DNA from: Sulfitobacter maritimus
GTDB taxonomy: Bacteria; Pseudomonadota; Alphaproteobacteria; Rhodobacterales; Rhodobacteraceae
NCBI RefSeq assembly: GCF_013346665.1
Contig: NZ_JABVBB010000038.1
Location: forward strand, 591,214 to 655,213
DNA length: 64,000 nt
Reading direction: 5' to 3'
Positions 1 through 8,376 of the stretch are shown piece by piece (the first letter of the stretch is position 1; each line of letters opens with the position of its first letter). The notes under the pieces were generated by a model. That model searched no databases, was not told the origin of the DNA, and worked only from the letters and a program-made list of their open reading frames with translations. The position numbers and the translations under genes were made by a program.

Positions 1-28
1 TGGACCTGTCCCGCTTTCGTGCCGCCCC
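1..28. repeat. Left terminal inverted repeat of the IS3 element
   Basis: The first ten bases, TGGACCTGTC, match the reverse complement of 1222-1231 exactly, and 22 of 28 positions match overall. It lies just beyond the stop codon of orfB. Confidence 0.88.
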
Positions 29-38
29 AAGTGCTCGT

Positions 39-896
39 TTAAGCCACTTTCCGTTCGAAGGCGACGGGGCTTTTCCAGCCCAGTGCTGAGTGGCGTCGCC
101 GTGGGTTGTAGAAGCCGTTGATGTATTCAAAGATCGCCATCTCAGCTTGCCGCCGTGTTTCCCATGACCTGCGCCAAATGAGTTCAGCTTTGATGGTTTT
201 GAAGAAGGTCTCGACGACAGCATTGTCGTAACAATTGCCCTTGCCAGACATCGACACCTTGAAGCCTTGCTGGCGCAGAAGTTTCTGGTAGTCGTGCGAA
301 CAATATTGCGACCCGCGATCCGTATGGTGGATGCAGCTCTTGGGCGGTGCCCTGAACGCAATTGCCATCTTCAAAGCCCGTATTGCCAAGTCTCGTTTCA
401 TACGGTTGCTGACCGCCCAGCCGATCACGCGCCTTGAATGCAGGTCGAGGATGACAGCCAAATACAGCCATCCCTCACGCGTCCAGACATAGCTGATGTC
501 ACCGGCCCATTTCTGGTTCGGTTGGTCAGCCATAAAATCCCGGTCCAGCAGGTTTGGCGCAATATTGAACTTGTGATCACTGTCTGTCGTCACCTTGTGT
601 TTACGGGTTCGCACCACGGATATGCCGTTCTGGCGCATCAAACGACCCACACGGCGGTGACCGATATTCAGGCCGATCTCCTTCAGTTCTTCTGTCATGC
701 GCGGCCTGCCATAGCTGCCCAGGCTGAGACGGGATTGTTCTTTGATGTGCGCCAAGGTGACCAGATCAGACCGCTGTCTGCGGCTGGCAGGACGGCTTCG
801 GAATGCTCGCAAACCGCGCGAACTGACACCGACAACGTGACACAAGCGGTTCACGGGGAAGTGGCTCCGGTGTTCCTCGACAAACCTAAATCTCAT
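39..896 (-). CDS. IS3-family transposase OrfB (DDE integrase domain)
   Basis: This is the catalytic half of the IS3 transposase. Residues 1-110 carry the HTH_21-type region, including the motif around SYGRPRMTEEL. The rve integrase core follows. The acidic triad is visible at D133 (WAGDISY), D193 (HHTDRGSQY) and E229 (NAVVETFFKTIK), with the classic 35-residue spacing between the last two. The C-terminal FYNPRRRHSALGWKSPVAFE is typical of the family. The start ATG overlaps the orfA stop codon, but the functional product is probably an OrfAB fusion made by -1 frameshifting upstream. At 285 residues the length is normal and no disruption is seen. Confidence 0.95.
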   Translation of the reverse strand: MRFRFVEEHRSHFPVNRLCHVVGVSSRGLRAFRSRPASRRQRSDLVTLAHIKEQSRLSLGSYGRPRMTEELKEIGLNIGHRRVGRLMRQNGISVVRTRKHKVTTDSDHKFNIAPNLLDRDFMADQPNQKWAGDISYVWTREGWLYLAVILDLHSRRVIGWAVSNRMKRDLAIRALKMAIAFRAPPKSCIHHTDRGSQYCSHDYQKLLRQQGFKVSMSGKGNCYDNAVVETFFKTIKAELIWRRSWETRRQAEMAIFEYINGFYNPRRRHSALGWKSPVAFERKVA

Positions 897-1168
897 TGCT
901 TTAGGCCCGCAAAGAACTGGGTGGCCTTTTTTAGGATTTCCCTCTCCTCCTTGAGAAGACGGTTCTCGCGCCGAAGTCGCTCATTCTCTTGGGCGAGGCT
1001 CAAATCCTCTTTCGACACCACGTCTGTGCCTCGGTGCGCGGTGATCCATTTGTTAAGCGTCGACATGCCAACACCCAGATCGTCAGCCACCTGCTTGCGC
1101 GTCAGCCCACTCGTCAGTGCGATACGCACCGCATCCTGGCGGAATTCGTCCGTCCGTTTCAGTCCCAT
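893..1168 (-). CDS. IS3-family transposase OrfA (HTH_Tnp_1)
   Basis: A 91-residue DNA-binding subunit. Residues 1-50 form a helix-turn-helix of the transposase_8 type (GLTRKQVADDLGVGMSTLNKW). Residues 55-85 are a charged leucine-heptad helix (LAQENERLRRENRLLKEERE), the usual dimerisation zipper of IS3 OrfA. The stop codon overlaps the orfB ATG. The codons for LKK near the end contain the A AAA AAG slippery sequence. An AAAGGAGA-like Shine-Dalgarno sequence lies about 5 bases upstream of the ATG at 1168. Confidence 0.94.
   Translation of the reverse strand: MGLKRTDEFRQDAVRIALTSGLTRKQVADDLGVGMSTLNKWITAHRGTDVVSKEDLSLAQENERLRRENRLLKEEREILKKATQFFAGLKQ
926..932 (-). other. Programmed -1 frameshift site (A6G) of the IS3 transposase
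   Basis: On the minus strand the bases read AAAAAAG in the phase CTA AAA AAG. Slipping back one base enters the orfB frame, which I read as open from here to the orfB ATG at 896 (KKGHPVLCGPKAM). This is the canonical IS3 motif for producing the OrfAB fusion. Confidence 0.8.
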
Positions 1169-1203
1169 AGTTCATCTCCTTTGTTGCAGTAAATGCTATC
1201 AAA

Positions 1204-1231
1204 GGAGCGGCATCAAACTGCGACAGGTCCA
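1204..1231. repeat. Right terminal inverted repeat of the IS3 element
   Basis: This is the partner of the repeat at 1-28 and ends GACAGGTCCA. It lies 36 bases upstream of the orfA start codon, so any transposase promoter would overlap or sit next to it. Confidence 0.88.
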
Positions 1232-1281
1232 AAGAGAGTCGACAGCCGACAAAGCAGCCTGTCACAAAAAGCTTGCTGAAG

Positions 1282-1299
1282 GTGTCACGGACGTGACAC
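1282..1299. promoter_or_regulatory. Perfect 8-bp inverted repeat (GTGTCACG-GA-CGTGACAC)
   Basis: Two 8-base arms separated by GA form a perfect dyad about 50 bases outside the IS right end. It has the size and symmetry of a repressor operator or a partition-protein site. There is no adjacent gene to assign it to, so its role is unknown. Confidence 0.45.
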
Positions 1300-1430
1300 A
1301 ATTACAGTCACACGCGGAGTCATGCCGCGGTCGAACGCGTTTTTTCGTTTACTCTCTGGAGGTTGAGGCCTTTTTCTTGGGCCCCTACCGCCGGAGCCAA
1401 TTTTCTAAGATATTTTAGTACTTACGAGTT

Positions 1431-1449
1431 AGCCCCTTCGGGGGCTTTT
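1431..1449 (+). terminator. Rho-independent terminator hairpin
   Basis: AGCCCC-TTCG-GGGGCT followed by TTTT on the plus strand: a 6-bp GC-rich stem with a UUCG tetraloop and a short U tract. No plus-strand gene ends nearby within the window, so the transcript it served may have been displaced by the IS insertion. Confidence 0.6.
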
Positions 1450-1876
1450 GTCGGTCTCTATATAGAGTAACAGATTTCCCAATAGGTGCCGCTGGCTTGG
1501 CTATGTTGGTTATCTGCACAAACGCTGCGATAAATCCGTTCTCAAAGGACTGGGCATAGACTTTCGTAGCCGGTGCCATTGGTCCACCGCTCCACTGCAG
1601 AAATTGCGAAAGTCCATCACAGCGGAATGTCCGCCGATTCATGACACACAAAGGCCCCGCGTTGATCACTCTAGATCCTCCCAGCGAGGCAGCGTGTGCA
1701 CATGAGTTAATTCGGAGTAAAAGTTAACAGACCGCCACGCTACAGATGCTGGAGAGCCACGCGCAGCGGACCTGCGCCCCCGCCACCGTCGAAACCAGCG
1801 CGGGAGCAGGGGGCCGCGCAAGACAGCAACTGAAAGCAACGCTACCCGCCATATAGCGCAGCGGCGGTGCCGGACA

Positions 1877-2848
1877 TCAACGCGACCTGATGCGGCGCGT
1901 CCTGCGCCGCCTTGGCGGCATCGTCGCGCGATTGGCTGAGATTTGCTCTCGCCAGAAAACATAGATGCCGGAACTCAGAATAATACCGATCCCCAACCAA
2001 GTCAGCGCATCCGGGAAATCTGAGAAAAACAGGTACCCCATGGCGGTGGCGCCGATAATCTCAAGATACTGGAACGGCGCCAGCATACCCGCTTCGGCTT
2101 TGCGAAAGGCTTCTGCGATCAGGATAAAGCTCGCCGCGGCGAGAGCGCCTGACGCGGCGATCACAGCCCATGCCCAGCTTGGCAGCGTGGTAAATGCGGG
2201 TTCGATATGCCCGGTAACGCCAAGGAACAAAGAAACTGCAACGATACCAATACAGGCGTAGAAAGTGGCACCGCATTGGACAGTAAGGCTCGATCTGGTT
2301 CCGCTGGCTTTGCGCAGCACGATCATGTTCAGTGCATAGCAGAGCGCGCCCAGCAGGGGCAGCAATGCGGCCAGGCCCAACTCGCTACCGGGCCGGATGA
2401 TGATAAGCACCCCAAACAGCCCAACCAACACCGCGATCAGCCGACGTGGCCCGACCCGCTCGCCCAGCAGGGGGCCGACCAGCGCCGTTAAAAGCAACGG
2501 TTCTGCAAAAAAGATCGCAATGGCCGTGGCGATCGGCATCACAGAGAACGCCCAAGTCAGGCTCGTAAGTGTCACCATCACCAGCCCACCAGAAAGCGCA
2601 ACAATTGGCGAGAACATGGGCCCCCGCAGGCGGCTGCGCATCAAAAAGGCGATTGGGGCAAGACAGAGACCCTGAGCCAGCAAGCGGACAGTGGTCACCT
2701 CAATGGCAGACATATACCCGGTGAGTATTTTGGCTATCGTATCCCCCACCGGCAAAAGCAGCATTGCGATTGCCATGCAGATCATGCCGTTTGCCGAGCT
2801 ATTCTCAAAAATCCGAGGACGCCGCGGCGTGGTTTGAACATAGTTCAT
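1877..2848 (-). CDS. DMT-superfamily (EamA) transporter
   Basis: An inner-membrane permease of about 323 residues with ten hydrophobic segments arranged as two EamA repeats: roughly residues 17-140 (segment starting MICMAIAMLLLPVGD) and 145-300 (segment starting LIAVLVGLFGVLIIIRPG). Such proteins export or import small metabolites or amino acids; the substrate cannot be read from sequence. The C-terminus is unusually basic (MPPRRRRTRRIRSR). I chose the ATG at 2848 because GGAG lies 8 bases upstream; ATG 2854 and a GTG just before it are alternatives. It is a single gene, divergent from the HlyD/DUF2955 pair across a 410-bp gap. Confidence 0.85.
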   Translation of the reverse strand: MNYVQTTPRRPRIFENSSANGMICMAIAMLLLPVGDTIAKILTGYMSAIEVTTVRLLAQGLCLAPIAFLMRSRLRGPMFSPIVALSGGLVMVTLTSLTWAFSVMPIATAIAIFFAEPLLLTALVGPLLGERVGPRRLIAVLVGLFGVLIIIRPGSELGLAALLPLLGALCYALNMIVLRKASGTRSSLTVQCGATFYACIGIVAVSLFLGVTGHIEPAFTTLPSWAWAVIAASGALAAASFILIAEAFRKAEAGMLAPFQYLEIIGATAMGYLFFSDFPDALTWLGIGIILSSGIYVFWREQISANRATMPPRRRRTRRIRSR

Positions 2849-3260
2849 AGTCATCACTCCGGAAGCAGTTGGCCCATATAACGTTGGGCGAGTGATGTCC
2901 GGGCGTGCAGGACATGGTGTGAGGTTGAGGATAGATGCGTATCGGCAAGCGACGCCATCGCATAACGCATATGGATCAATTAGGGGGGCGGGCAGGCATA
3001 AGTCAATGTGCGATTAGGCGGCTCTGCCGGGGCGATCTGGACATGCGCGATACCGCGTCAGCCGGATTGCCCGCAAGCCGTCAAGCGGCAACAGTAAACG
3101 ATCCCAGCAAGTGAAAACAAACGCCAATCAGATGAGAGAAAACGCGCAGGCATACACCACCGGATTGACCACAGCGCATTGAAAGTAGTTACATCAACTA
3201 AAGTTTGCGCCCCCGGCGGATCACTTTACGTCGTACACCAAATTGTCAGCCGAGGTTAAT
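2849..3260. other. Divergent intergenic region
   Basis: A 410-bp gap between two outward-facing genes. No open frame in it is convincing. The only structure I see is the TAGTT/AACTA dyad at 3186-3200, close to the start of the HlyD gene. Confidence 0.6.
3186..3200. promoter_or_regulatory. Operator-like dyad TAGTT-ACATC-AACTA upstream of the efflux pair
   Basis: A perfect 5-bp inverted repeat with a 5-bp spacer, 61 bases before the HlyD start codon. The T-N11-A geometry is compatible with LysR-type binding, but no regulator gene is adjacent. Confidence 0.35.
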
Positions 3261-4352
3261 ATGAGTGACACAGCCGCAGAGCCTGCAAAAAATCCCGCTG
3301 GAAAGATTGCGCTCATCACGATCATTCTGCTCTTGCTGGCAGTGCTCATCTACACATTGACTGACCGGATGGCGCCGTCTTCTTCGCGGGGCATCGTCTC
3401 GGCGCATGTGGTGCAGATCGCCCCCCGCGTCTCGGGCGAAGTTCTGCGGGTCCAGGTGCAAGATGACGCGGTGGTGCAGGCGGGGGATCCGCTGTTTCAG
3501 ATTGACCCACGGCCCTTCGAGTTGGCGGTGAAACAGGCCGAAGCCAATCTGACCTCGACGGTGCAGAATATCGACGCCTCCGGTGCCTCATTGGTTGCCG
3601 CACAGGCTGCTGTGACCCAAGCACGGTCTGCGTTGGAGACAACGCGTTTGCAGGCCGATCGCACCTTTCGCCTTGAGGAACGCGGCCTTGCCACCACGGC
3701 GCAGGGCGACACGGCGCGGGGGCAAGTGGCTGACGCTGAAGCACGGCTCGCCTCGGCTGAGGCAAATCTGGAAAGTGCGCGGACGCAACTGGGCTCTCAG
3801 GGGCAAGACAACCCGGCGATCTTGGCCGCTCAGGCGCAATTGGAACGGGCGCAGTATGATCTGGCATCCACCCAGATACGCGCGCCGCATTACGGTGTCG
3901 TGACAAATGTGCTGCTTGCCGAGGGCCAGTTCGTCGGCGCGGGCAACCCGGCGCTGACCTTTATCGACGCCGATGCCGCATGGGTCACCGTTGACCTGCG
4001 GGAAAACCAACTGCAAGAGATCGACGCAGGCGATGAAGTGGGGCTGCTCTTTGACGCGGTGCCGGGAGAGATTTTGGAAGGACGCGTACAAAGCATCGCT
4101 TGGGGCATCAATCCGGGGCGCAATGTTCAGGGCGGGCTGGTCGTCAACCAGCCCAGCAACCGTTGGTTTGAACCGGCACGCCGCATCCCGGTGCGGATCG
4201 AACTGCTGGGTGGGATGGAGCAATGGCCCCACAAAGTGCGTGTCGGCGGCAAGGTCAACGCGGTGATCTATGCTGAGGGGCGGGGCAATCCGATTGCATG
4301 GTTTGCAGGCGCCCTTCAGCGCGTCAAATCCATCACCAGCTATCTGCATTAA
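3261..4352 (+). CDS. HlyD-family membrane fusion (efflux adaptor) protein
   Basis: A periplasmic adaptor of an efflux system, 363 residues. One N-terminal membrane anchor (IALITIILLLLAVLIY, about residues 15-35) is followed by a biotinyl-lipoyl-like strand (VVQIAPRVSGEVLRVQVQ). A long alpha-helical hairpin rich in Ala/Gln/Arg (about 80-190) and a beta-barrel half with the second lipoyl strand (IRAPHYGVVTNVLLAEGQFV) come next. ATG 3261 is preferred over an upstream TTG because GAGG sits 5 bases before it. The DUF2955 membrane gene follows after 9 bp, so the two form one operon. AaeA/EmrA-like organisation suggests export of aromatic acids or similar compounds (inference). Confidence 0.9.
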   Translation: MSDTAAEPAKNPAGKIALITIILLLLAVLIYTLTDRMAPSSSRGIVSAHVVQIAPRVSGEVLRVQVQDDAVVQAGDPLFQIDPRPFELAVKQAEANLTSTVQNIDASGASLVAAQAAVTQARSALETTRLQADRTFRLEERGLATTAQGDTARGQVADAEARLASAEANLESARTQLGSQGQDNPAILAAQAQLERAQYDLASTQIRAPHYGVVTNVLLAEGQFVGAGNPALTFIDADAAWVTVDLRENQLQEIDAGDEVGLLFDAVPGEILEGRVQSIAWGINPGRNVQGGLVVNQPSNRWFEPARRIPVRIELLGGMEQWPHKVRVGGKVNAVIYAEGRGNPIAWFAGALQRVKSITSYLH

Positions 4353-4361
4353 GGCCAGCAG

Positions 4362-5411
4362 ATGTATGTCACCCCGCGCCCCGACGTTAACGAAGACCCG
4401 CTTTATGCCGTGCGGCTGGGGCTGACAGGAATGCTCGCCTTTGCCGCGATACCGATCTTGAATCCTGCGCTGCCTCCCATCATCGCAGCGCTTCCTTTGG
4501 GGCTGATCGCCGCGCAGCGCAAAGCGTTCAATCCGGTGAAGGTCTTCGCCGGGCCGATCGTGATGATCATTATGGTCTATGTCATGACGTGGTTTGTCGA
4601 ACAATTACGCCCGGTGCCGGTGGTCTATATCGGGGCGATCTGGCTGATCTATTTCATGGCCTTCCGCATGATCCTAAAAACCGGCGCGCAGGTTGGCATG
4701 CTGATCATTGTCGTGGCGCTTTTGATGTCGATCATGGGGATGCATGGCACCGCCACGCTGGAAGCGATGCGCGATGGTTTTGCGCAGGCGTCGCTGGTTG
4801 CGCTCGTGGTCGGGCCGTTCGTCTATATCCTTTTGCCCGCCCGCACGCGCGAGGTCCATGTCGATAATCCTATACCAAGCGGAGGAAATCTTGAAATCGG
4901 TGCCGCCATCCGGGCAACCGTGCTGATGGGGCTGAGCTTTTGGCTTTATTCGGTGATGCAACCCTCAGATATGATGATGGCGATGATCGCGGCGATGGTC
5001 GTGGTCTTTCCCTCTCGGCAAAGGGTATGGGACGAGGCGTTCCAGCGGGTTCGCGCGACGGTTTACGGCGTGGCGATGGCGCTCCTTGTGCTGGGGCTGT
5101 TTACCCTCTCGTCCCATTTGCCGATCATACTGGGGCTGATCTTTCTGGCTGGTCTCTTCTTCGGCTCGAAGATGCTGAATGGGCGTCACCCCAGCATGGT
5201 CTATCAATACGGGTTTTCGGTGACGCTTGCTTTGGTTGCAGGTGCGCTGTCGACCCAAGACCCTGCCTATGCCAGCTTCACTCGGATCGTATTGACACTG
5301 ACCGGTGCGTTCACGGCAGCGTTTTTAGTGGCCTTGCTTGATGCCGCGACAGGCTGGCACGCCGATCCCGAAGTCCCGTCCACTGCGGCGCAAAATCCTA
5401 AGTCTGCCTGA
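4362..5411 (+). CDS. DUF2955/FUSC-like membrane transporter
   Basis: A 349-residue integral membrane protein with two clusters of hydrophobic segments (about 15-160 and 185-330) separated by a short hydrophilic stretch (ARTREVHVDNPIPSGGN). This layout matches the DUF2955 family, related to FUSC/AaeB aromatic-acid exporters and usually encoded beside an HlyD adaptor as here. Motifs around FFGSKMLNGRHPSMVYQYGF are conserved-looking. It probably forms the inner-membrane pump of the pair. The outer-membrane factor is not encoded here. Substrate unknown. Confidence 0.82.
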   Translation: MYVTPRPDVNEDPLYAVRLGLTGMLAFAAIPILNPALPPIIAALPLGLIAAQRKAFNPVKVFAGPIVMIIMVYVMTWFVEQLRPVPVVYIGAIWLIYFMAFRMILKTGAQVGMLIIVVALLMSIMGMHGTATLEAMRDGFAQASLVALVVGPFVYILLPARTREVHVDNPIPSGGNLEIGAAIRATVLMGLSFWLYSVMQPSDMMMAMIAAMVVVFPSRQRVWDEAFQRVRATVYGVAMALLVLGLFTLSSHLPIILGLIFLAGLFFGSKMLNGRHPSMVYQYGFSVTLALVAGALSTQDPAYASFTRIVLTLTGAFTAAFLVALLDAATGWHADPEVPSTAAQNPKSA

Positions 5412-5453
5412 GGGCCGGGACAACGCGATCGGTCGTGTCAGCTCGGGCGTAGC

Positions 5454-6029
5454 TCACCCAACAATCACAGCCCAAGCGCCGCCAAATACCGTCGCCCACC
5501 CCAAGCCACGGACGACCTGAGCACTCGCTAGCGTCCGGGCTGAGGTCACTGCAATCGCTACCCCGGCACCGTGTAGAAGCGCGGTGGATACCACAAAGCC
5601 CGCGCCGAATGTCGCCGCGCTCGCCGCGCCCAACTCGCCGCCATGGGCGACACCGTGGAACAGGGCAAAAATACCGACGATTCCCATGGCCGCGGAGGTC
5701 GGCAGGCGCATGGACAGCGCGACCACGAGGCCCATTGCAAAGACCGAAGCCAAAATCATCGGCTCGACGAATGGCAAAGAGAAGCCTGCGAGTGCAGCTG
5801 CGAACCCGACCACCATAGCGCCGACGAAGGAGGCGGGCAGGGCCCAGACAGCCCGGCCCCCGAGCACGGCTGCCCAAAGCCCCACCGCGACCATGACAAG
5901 AAGGTGATCAAGGCCGAAGAGCGGGTGCGAAAGCCCGGCTGCGAAGGATCCGTGCTGCGCCGGCGGCAGATGCGCAAAAGCCGGGGTGGCGAGCATTGTC
6001 AGCGGGGCGATTGTGAAAAGGCGTTTCAT
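5454..6029 (-). CDS. ureJ: HupE/UreJ-family nickel permease
   Basis: A 191-residue membrane protein with a cleavable N-terminal signal (ending around ATPAFA). The HupE/UreJ signature follows: HPLFGLDHLLVMVAVGLWA near residue 35, and FALFHGVAHGGE near residue 122. These His/Asp motifs bind nickel in the family. About six membrane segments. It is the last gene of the urease operon, 102 bases after ureG, where it would supply Ni(II) for urease maturation. AGGAG lies about 7 bases upstream of the ATG. It converges on the DUF2955 gene. Confidence 0.9.
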   Translation of the reverse strand: MKRLFTIAPLTMLATPAFAHLPPAQHGSFAAGLSHPLFGLDHLLVMVAVGLWAAVLGGRAVWALPASFVGAMVVGFAAALAGFSLPFVEPMILASVFAMGLVVALSMRLPTSAAMGIVGIFALFHGVAHGGELGAASAATFGAGFVVSTALLHGAGVAIAVTSARTLASAQVVRGLGWATVFGGAWAVIVG

Positions 6030-6131
6030 GGTTTGCTCCTATCTGCGGGTAATCGATGAGTATAAATCCCTATCGGATCGAAAAATTTTGCTGTGGCCGG
6101 CGCGGTTGCGGTCAATTCGCGCCGTCCCGGA

Positions 6132-6869
6132 TCAATCGTGAGGATGCGCATGGGCGTGGCTATGGGTATGTTCGTGGCCGTCATCGTGGGCGTGATGGTG
6201 CGGGGCCATGGGGCCGGGGTCTTTGGGGATATGCCCCCCCGCGGCATAGGTTTTGCGCATCTCGCGTACCCAGTCGCACAGTTGCTCTACCGTCTCGGGC
6301 CGTTTGCGGGATAGGGCGAGCACCGGGCCGCCCTCACGCGCGTTGGTCGCGTCTGAGACCATTTTTTCGACATCCACATCGACATGCTCGCCCAGATCAA
6401 TCTTGTTGATCACCAAAAGGTCGGCGCCGCTGATGCCCGGACCGCCCTTGCGCGCCACATCGCCACCGCCTGCCACGTCGAGGACAAAGAGCTGCGCGTC
6501 CACCAGCGCGGGGGAGAATGTCGCGGTGAGGTTGTCGCCCCCGCTTTCCACCAAGACGATGTCGAGCGGCGCGAAATCGCGCTCCATATCCTCAACCGCA
6601 ATGAGGTTCATCGTGACGTCATCGCGGATCGCCGTATGCGGGCAAGAGCCTGTCTCAACCGCGCGAATGCGCTCTTCGGGCAGGACACCGGCGGATTTCA
6701 AAAACCGCGCGTCTTCGTCGGTGTAAATGTCGTTGGTGATCACCCCTAGCCGGAGTTCATCGCGCAGATGACGGCAGATTGCGGCAATGACAGAGCTTTT
6801 GCCCGTGCCAACCGGGCCAGCAACACCCAAGCGCAAAGCGCGGGTTTGGGGCGCGTTCATATCATTCAT
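6132..6869 (-). CDS. ureG: Urease accessory GTPase UreG with His-rich C-terminal tail
   Basis: A SIMIBI-class GTPase that drives nickel insertion into apo-urease. The P-loop GPVGTGKSS is at residues 18-26. The metal-binding CPH motif is C76-P77-H78. ESGGDNL and the guanine-specificity motif NKID are both present. At 245 residues it is longer than typical UreG (about 205): the extra C-terminus (about 224-245) holds 11 histidines in 22 residues, mixed with Asp/Glu. UreE normally supplies such a tail, and no ureE is present in this operon, so this tail may be the nickel store. It follows ureD by 15 bases. Confidence 0.96.
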   Translation of the reverse strand: MNDMNAPQTRALRLGVAGPVGTGKSSVIAAICRHLRDELRLGVITNDIYTDEDARFLKSAGVLPEERIRAVETGSCPHTAIRDDVTMNLIAVEDMERDFAPLDIVLVESGGDNLTATFSPALVDAQLFVLDVAGGGDVARKGGPGISGADLLVINKIDLGEHVDVDVEKMVSDATNAREGGPVLALSRKRPETVEQLCDWVREMRKTYAAGGHIPKDPGPMAPHHHAHDDGHEHTHSHAHAHPHD

Positions 6870-6884
6870 GTCCGGGTCTCCTTA

Positions 6885-7712
6885 TTAAATAGCCCATGGG
6901 GCGCCGAGAGTGTTCAATCCGTCGTGCAACAGGCCCCGCAACGCGAGGCTGTCGGGAGCCACAGCCGAAATCGCAACGCCGGGGCCAGCGAGCGGCGCGC
7001 AGACTGCGCTCAGGTCATAGGGCTGCGCGGGGGGAGGGGTGTCGCTCCAATCAGGGTTCACCACGATAACCGAGCCGACGGCCCGATTGCCGCTGAGCAC
7101 GGCGGCTCCGTCCCAACCCCGTGTCGCGGGGCCGAAGCTCAGCCGTTGGTCATAGAGCGCACGGTTGTCGCGGGTGATCCGCAGGCGGCTGCTGAAGTCA
7201 CCGGGTTCTTCGCCATGCCGGCCCAAGAGCATCTCTTCGCGCAACACCAGCCGTGCGTCAGCGGCAAGGTTGATCCGCACGTCATGCAGGTGGTGGCAGC
7301 GATGCGCCGCGATAATCGGCTCGGCCCACCAAACGAATGTCGCACCGGCTTCGACATTGACGGTGATCGTCATACGCGACTGTTCGCCTCCCACGCCGGG
7401 GAGCACCAGCATGGCAGACACCTCTTGCAGCAACAGGGTGCTGCCTTGGCCCACCCGAACATCCAACGCATAGGCGTCACCGCCCAAGGGCCCCGCCGTG
7501 CCAGCGGCAAGGGCTACGCGTGCAATGTCTGTCCGGCGATGGGTGAGAGGTTCGGCGCCTTTTGGGTTGCTTTTGCGTAGAACCAGCGGCCCGTCCGAGC
7601 GCAGCACATCGGCGTGGCTGCTTCTGCCCGAAAACACGGTGCTGAGACGCGCTTGGGCGAACATCGCACCTGTGGCGAGCTTATCAGGATCACGAAGCGA
7701 AGAGTCGTACAT
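6885..7712 (-). CDS. ureD: Urease accessory protein UreD
   Basis: UreD (UreH) binds apo-urease and, with UreF and UreG, forms the activation complex. The 275-residue protein shows the family pattern ARLSTVFSGRS...GPLVLRKSNP...HRRTDIARVAL, and a central beta-rich core (GQGSTLLLQEVSAMLV; MTITVNVEAGATFVWWAEP). I place the start at ATG 7712 rather than an upstream in-frame start at 7805, because AGGAGG lies 4 bases before 7712 and the longer form would overlap ureF by 116 bp. With this start the overlap with ureF is 23 bp, suggesting translational coupling. Confidence 0.92.
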   Translation of the reverse strand: MYDSSLRDPDKLATGAMFAQARLSTVFSGRSSHADVLRSDGPLVLRKSNPKGAEPLTHRRTDIARVALAAGTAGPLGGDAYALDVRVGQGSTLLLQEVSAMLVLPGVGGEQSRMTITVNVEAGATFVWWAEPIIAAHRCHHLHDVRINLAADARLVLREEMLLGRHGEEPGDFSSRLRITRDNRALYDQRLSFGPATRGWDGAAVLSGNRAVGSVIVVNPDWSDTPPPAQPYDLSAVCAPLAGPGVAISAVAPDSLALRGLLHDGLNTLGAPWAI

Positions 7713-8376
7713 CGGACCTCCTGTGATGTTCGGCGGCGATATCTGCCAAAGGGGATCCGGGGGAGGGGAGATCGGCGGCAGGCTCATGAGCAAAACTCGC
7801 AGCATAGGCCGCCAGTTCGTCGAGCCGCCCGGTCATACGCGCTAGGATCGCATGGACATTGAACGGGTCGACAGGCATCAGCTTGGCTGCCGCGGCGGCT
7901 GCGCCGGAATTGTTTTCGTGCAAGATAGCGAGGGCGGCTGCGGTAGGATGAAGGCCAAGTGCAGCGGCTGCTATGCCCATCACCAGCGGCTGATGCGGGG
8001 CAGCCCCCAACTGCACAAAATCCTCATGGGGATGGATGCTTTGCATGGCGCGGCGCAACTGACGACCCAGATCGCGAGAGACTTTGCGCAACTCGGGCGC
8101 GGGGATGCGCGCGTCAAGCTCGGCCTCCAATTCCGGCAGATCCGACAAATCCCCTTGGATCGCCCGGGCGCAGACCGCAGCGGTAAAGGCAGCCGCGACG
8201 AGACCCGCAGTCTCCGCGCGACCGATCAGGAAAGCCTCAAGATCGGCCATATCACGCACCCGACGCGCCCGCACCGCAGGCTCCAACCCGCCGGAATGGG
8301 CGTAGCCGCCAGCTGGCAGACGACCATCCGCGAGCAGCAAAAGCGCCGCTTGTTGCCCTGCTATGCGGTCCAGCAT
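7690..8376 (-). CDS. ureF: Urease accessory protein UreF
   Basis: All-helical urease chaperone, 228 residues. It acts as the GTPase regulator within the UreD-UreF-UreG complex. The hallmark N-terminal stretch LLLADGRLPAGGYAHSGGLE (residues 13-32) is present, as is the C-terminal DPFNVHAILARMTGRLDEL-type region. It begins inside the ureC stop codon (TGATG, one-base overlap) and runs 23 bp into ureD. Gene order C-F-D-G, with no ureE between C and F, departs from the common ureDABCEFG order. Confidence 0.93.
   Translation of the reverse strand: MLDRIAGQQAALLLLADGRLPAGGYAHSGGLEPAVRARRVRDMADLEAFLIGRAETAGLVAAAFTAAVCARAIQGDLSDLPELEAELDARIPAPELRKVSRDLGRQLRRAMQSIHPHEDFVQLGAAPHQPLVMGIAAAALGLHPTAAALAILHENNSGAAAAAAKLMPVDPFNVHAILARMTGRLDELAAYAASFAHEPAADLPSPGSPLADIAAEHHRRSDVRLFAS

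Larger units (their letters stand above)
1..1231 (-). mobile_element. Intact IS3-family insertion sequence (orfA/orfB)
   Basis: The element is bounded by imperfect terminal inverted repeats (1-28 and 1204-1231, 22 of 28 positions matching) that begin TGGACCTGTC and end TG...CA, as in IS3-family elements. Between them lie orfA and orfB on the minus strand, overlapping by ATGA, with an A6G slippery run near the end of orfA. Both reading frames and the DDE triad are intact, so the element looks recently active. The left repeat starts at base 1 of the window, so a target-site duplication cannot be checked. The IS3 subgroup was not determined. Confidence 0.93.
1232..1876. other. Stretch without a convincing gene beside the IS element
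   Basis: Apart from the palindrome and the hairpin listed separately, I see no supportable gene. An 84-codon minus-strand frame (1415-1669) and a 98-codon minus-strand frame starting inside the DMT gene (1666-1962) are open, but they resemble no family I know. The first also runs through the 1431-1446 hairpin. The part around 1300-1700 looks richer in A/T than the rest of the window, which fits a mobile-element insertion zone. Confidence 0.5.

Noticed and set aside
438..1418. 326-codon plus-strand frame across the IS element
   Set aside because: It runs antisense to orfA and orfB, matches no family I know, and ends in the A/T-richer flank. The minus-strand transposase explains the sequence.
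1300..1450. Possible tRNA or tmRNA remnant near the hairpin (GGAGCCA-like text)
   Set aside because: No T-loop, anticodon arm or matching acceptor stem could be drawn around it.
1415..1669. 84-codon minus-strand frame beside the IS element
   Set aside because: No family, no clear ribosome-binding site, and it runs through the terminator hairpin at 1431-1446.
1666..1962. 98-codon minus-strand frame overlapping the end of the DMT gene
   Set aside because: Arg/Trp-rich translation with no known motif; it begins inside another gene in a different frame.
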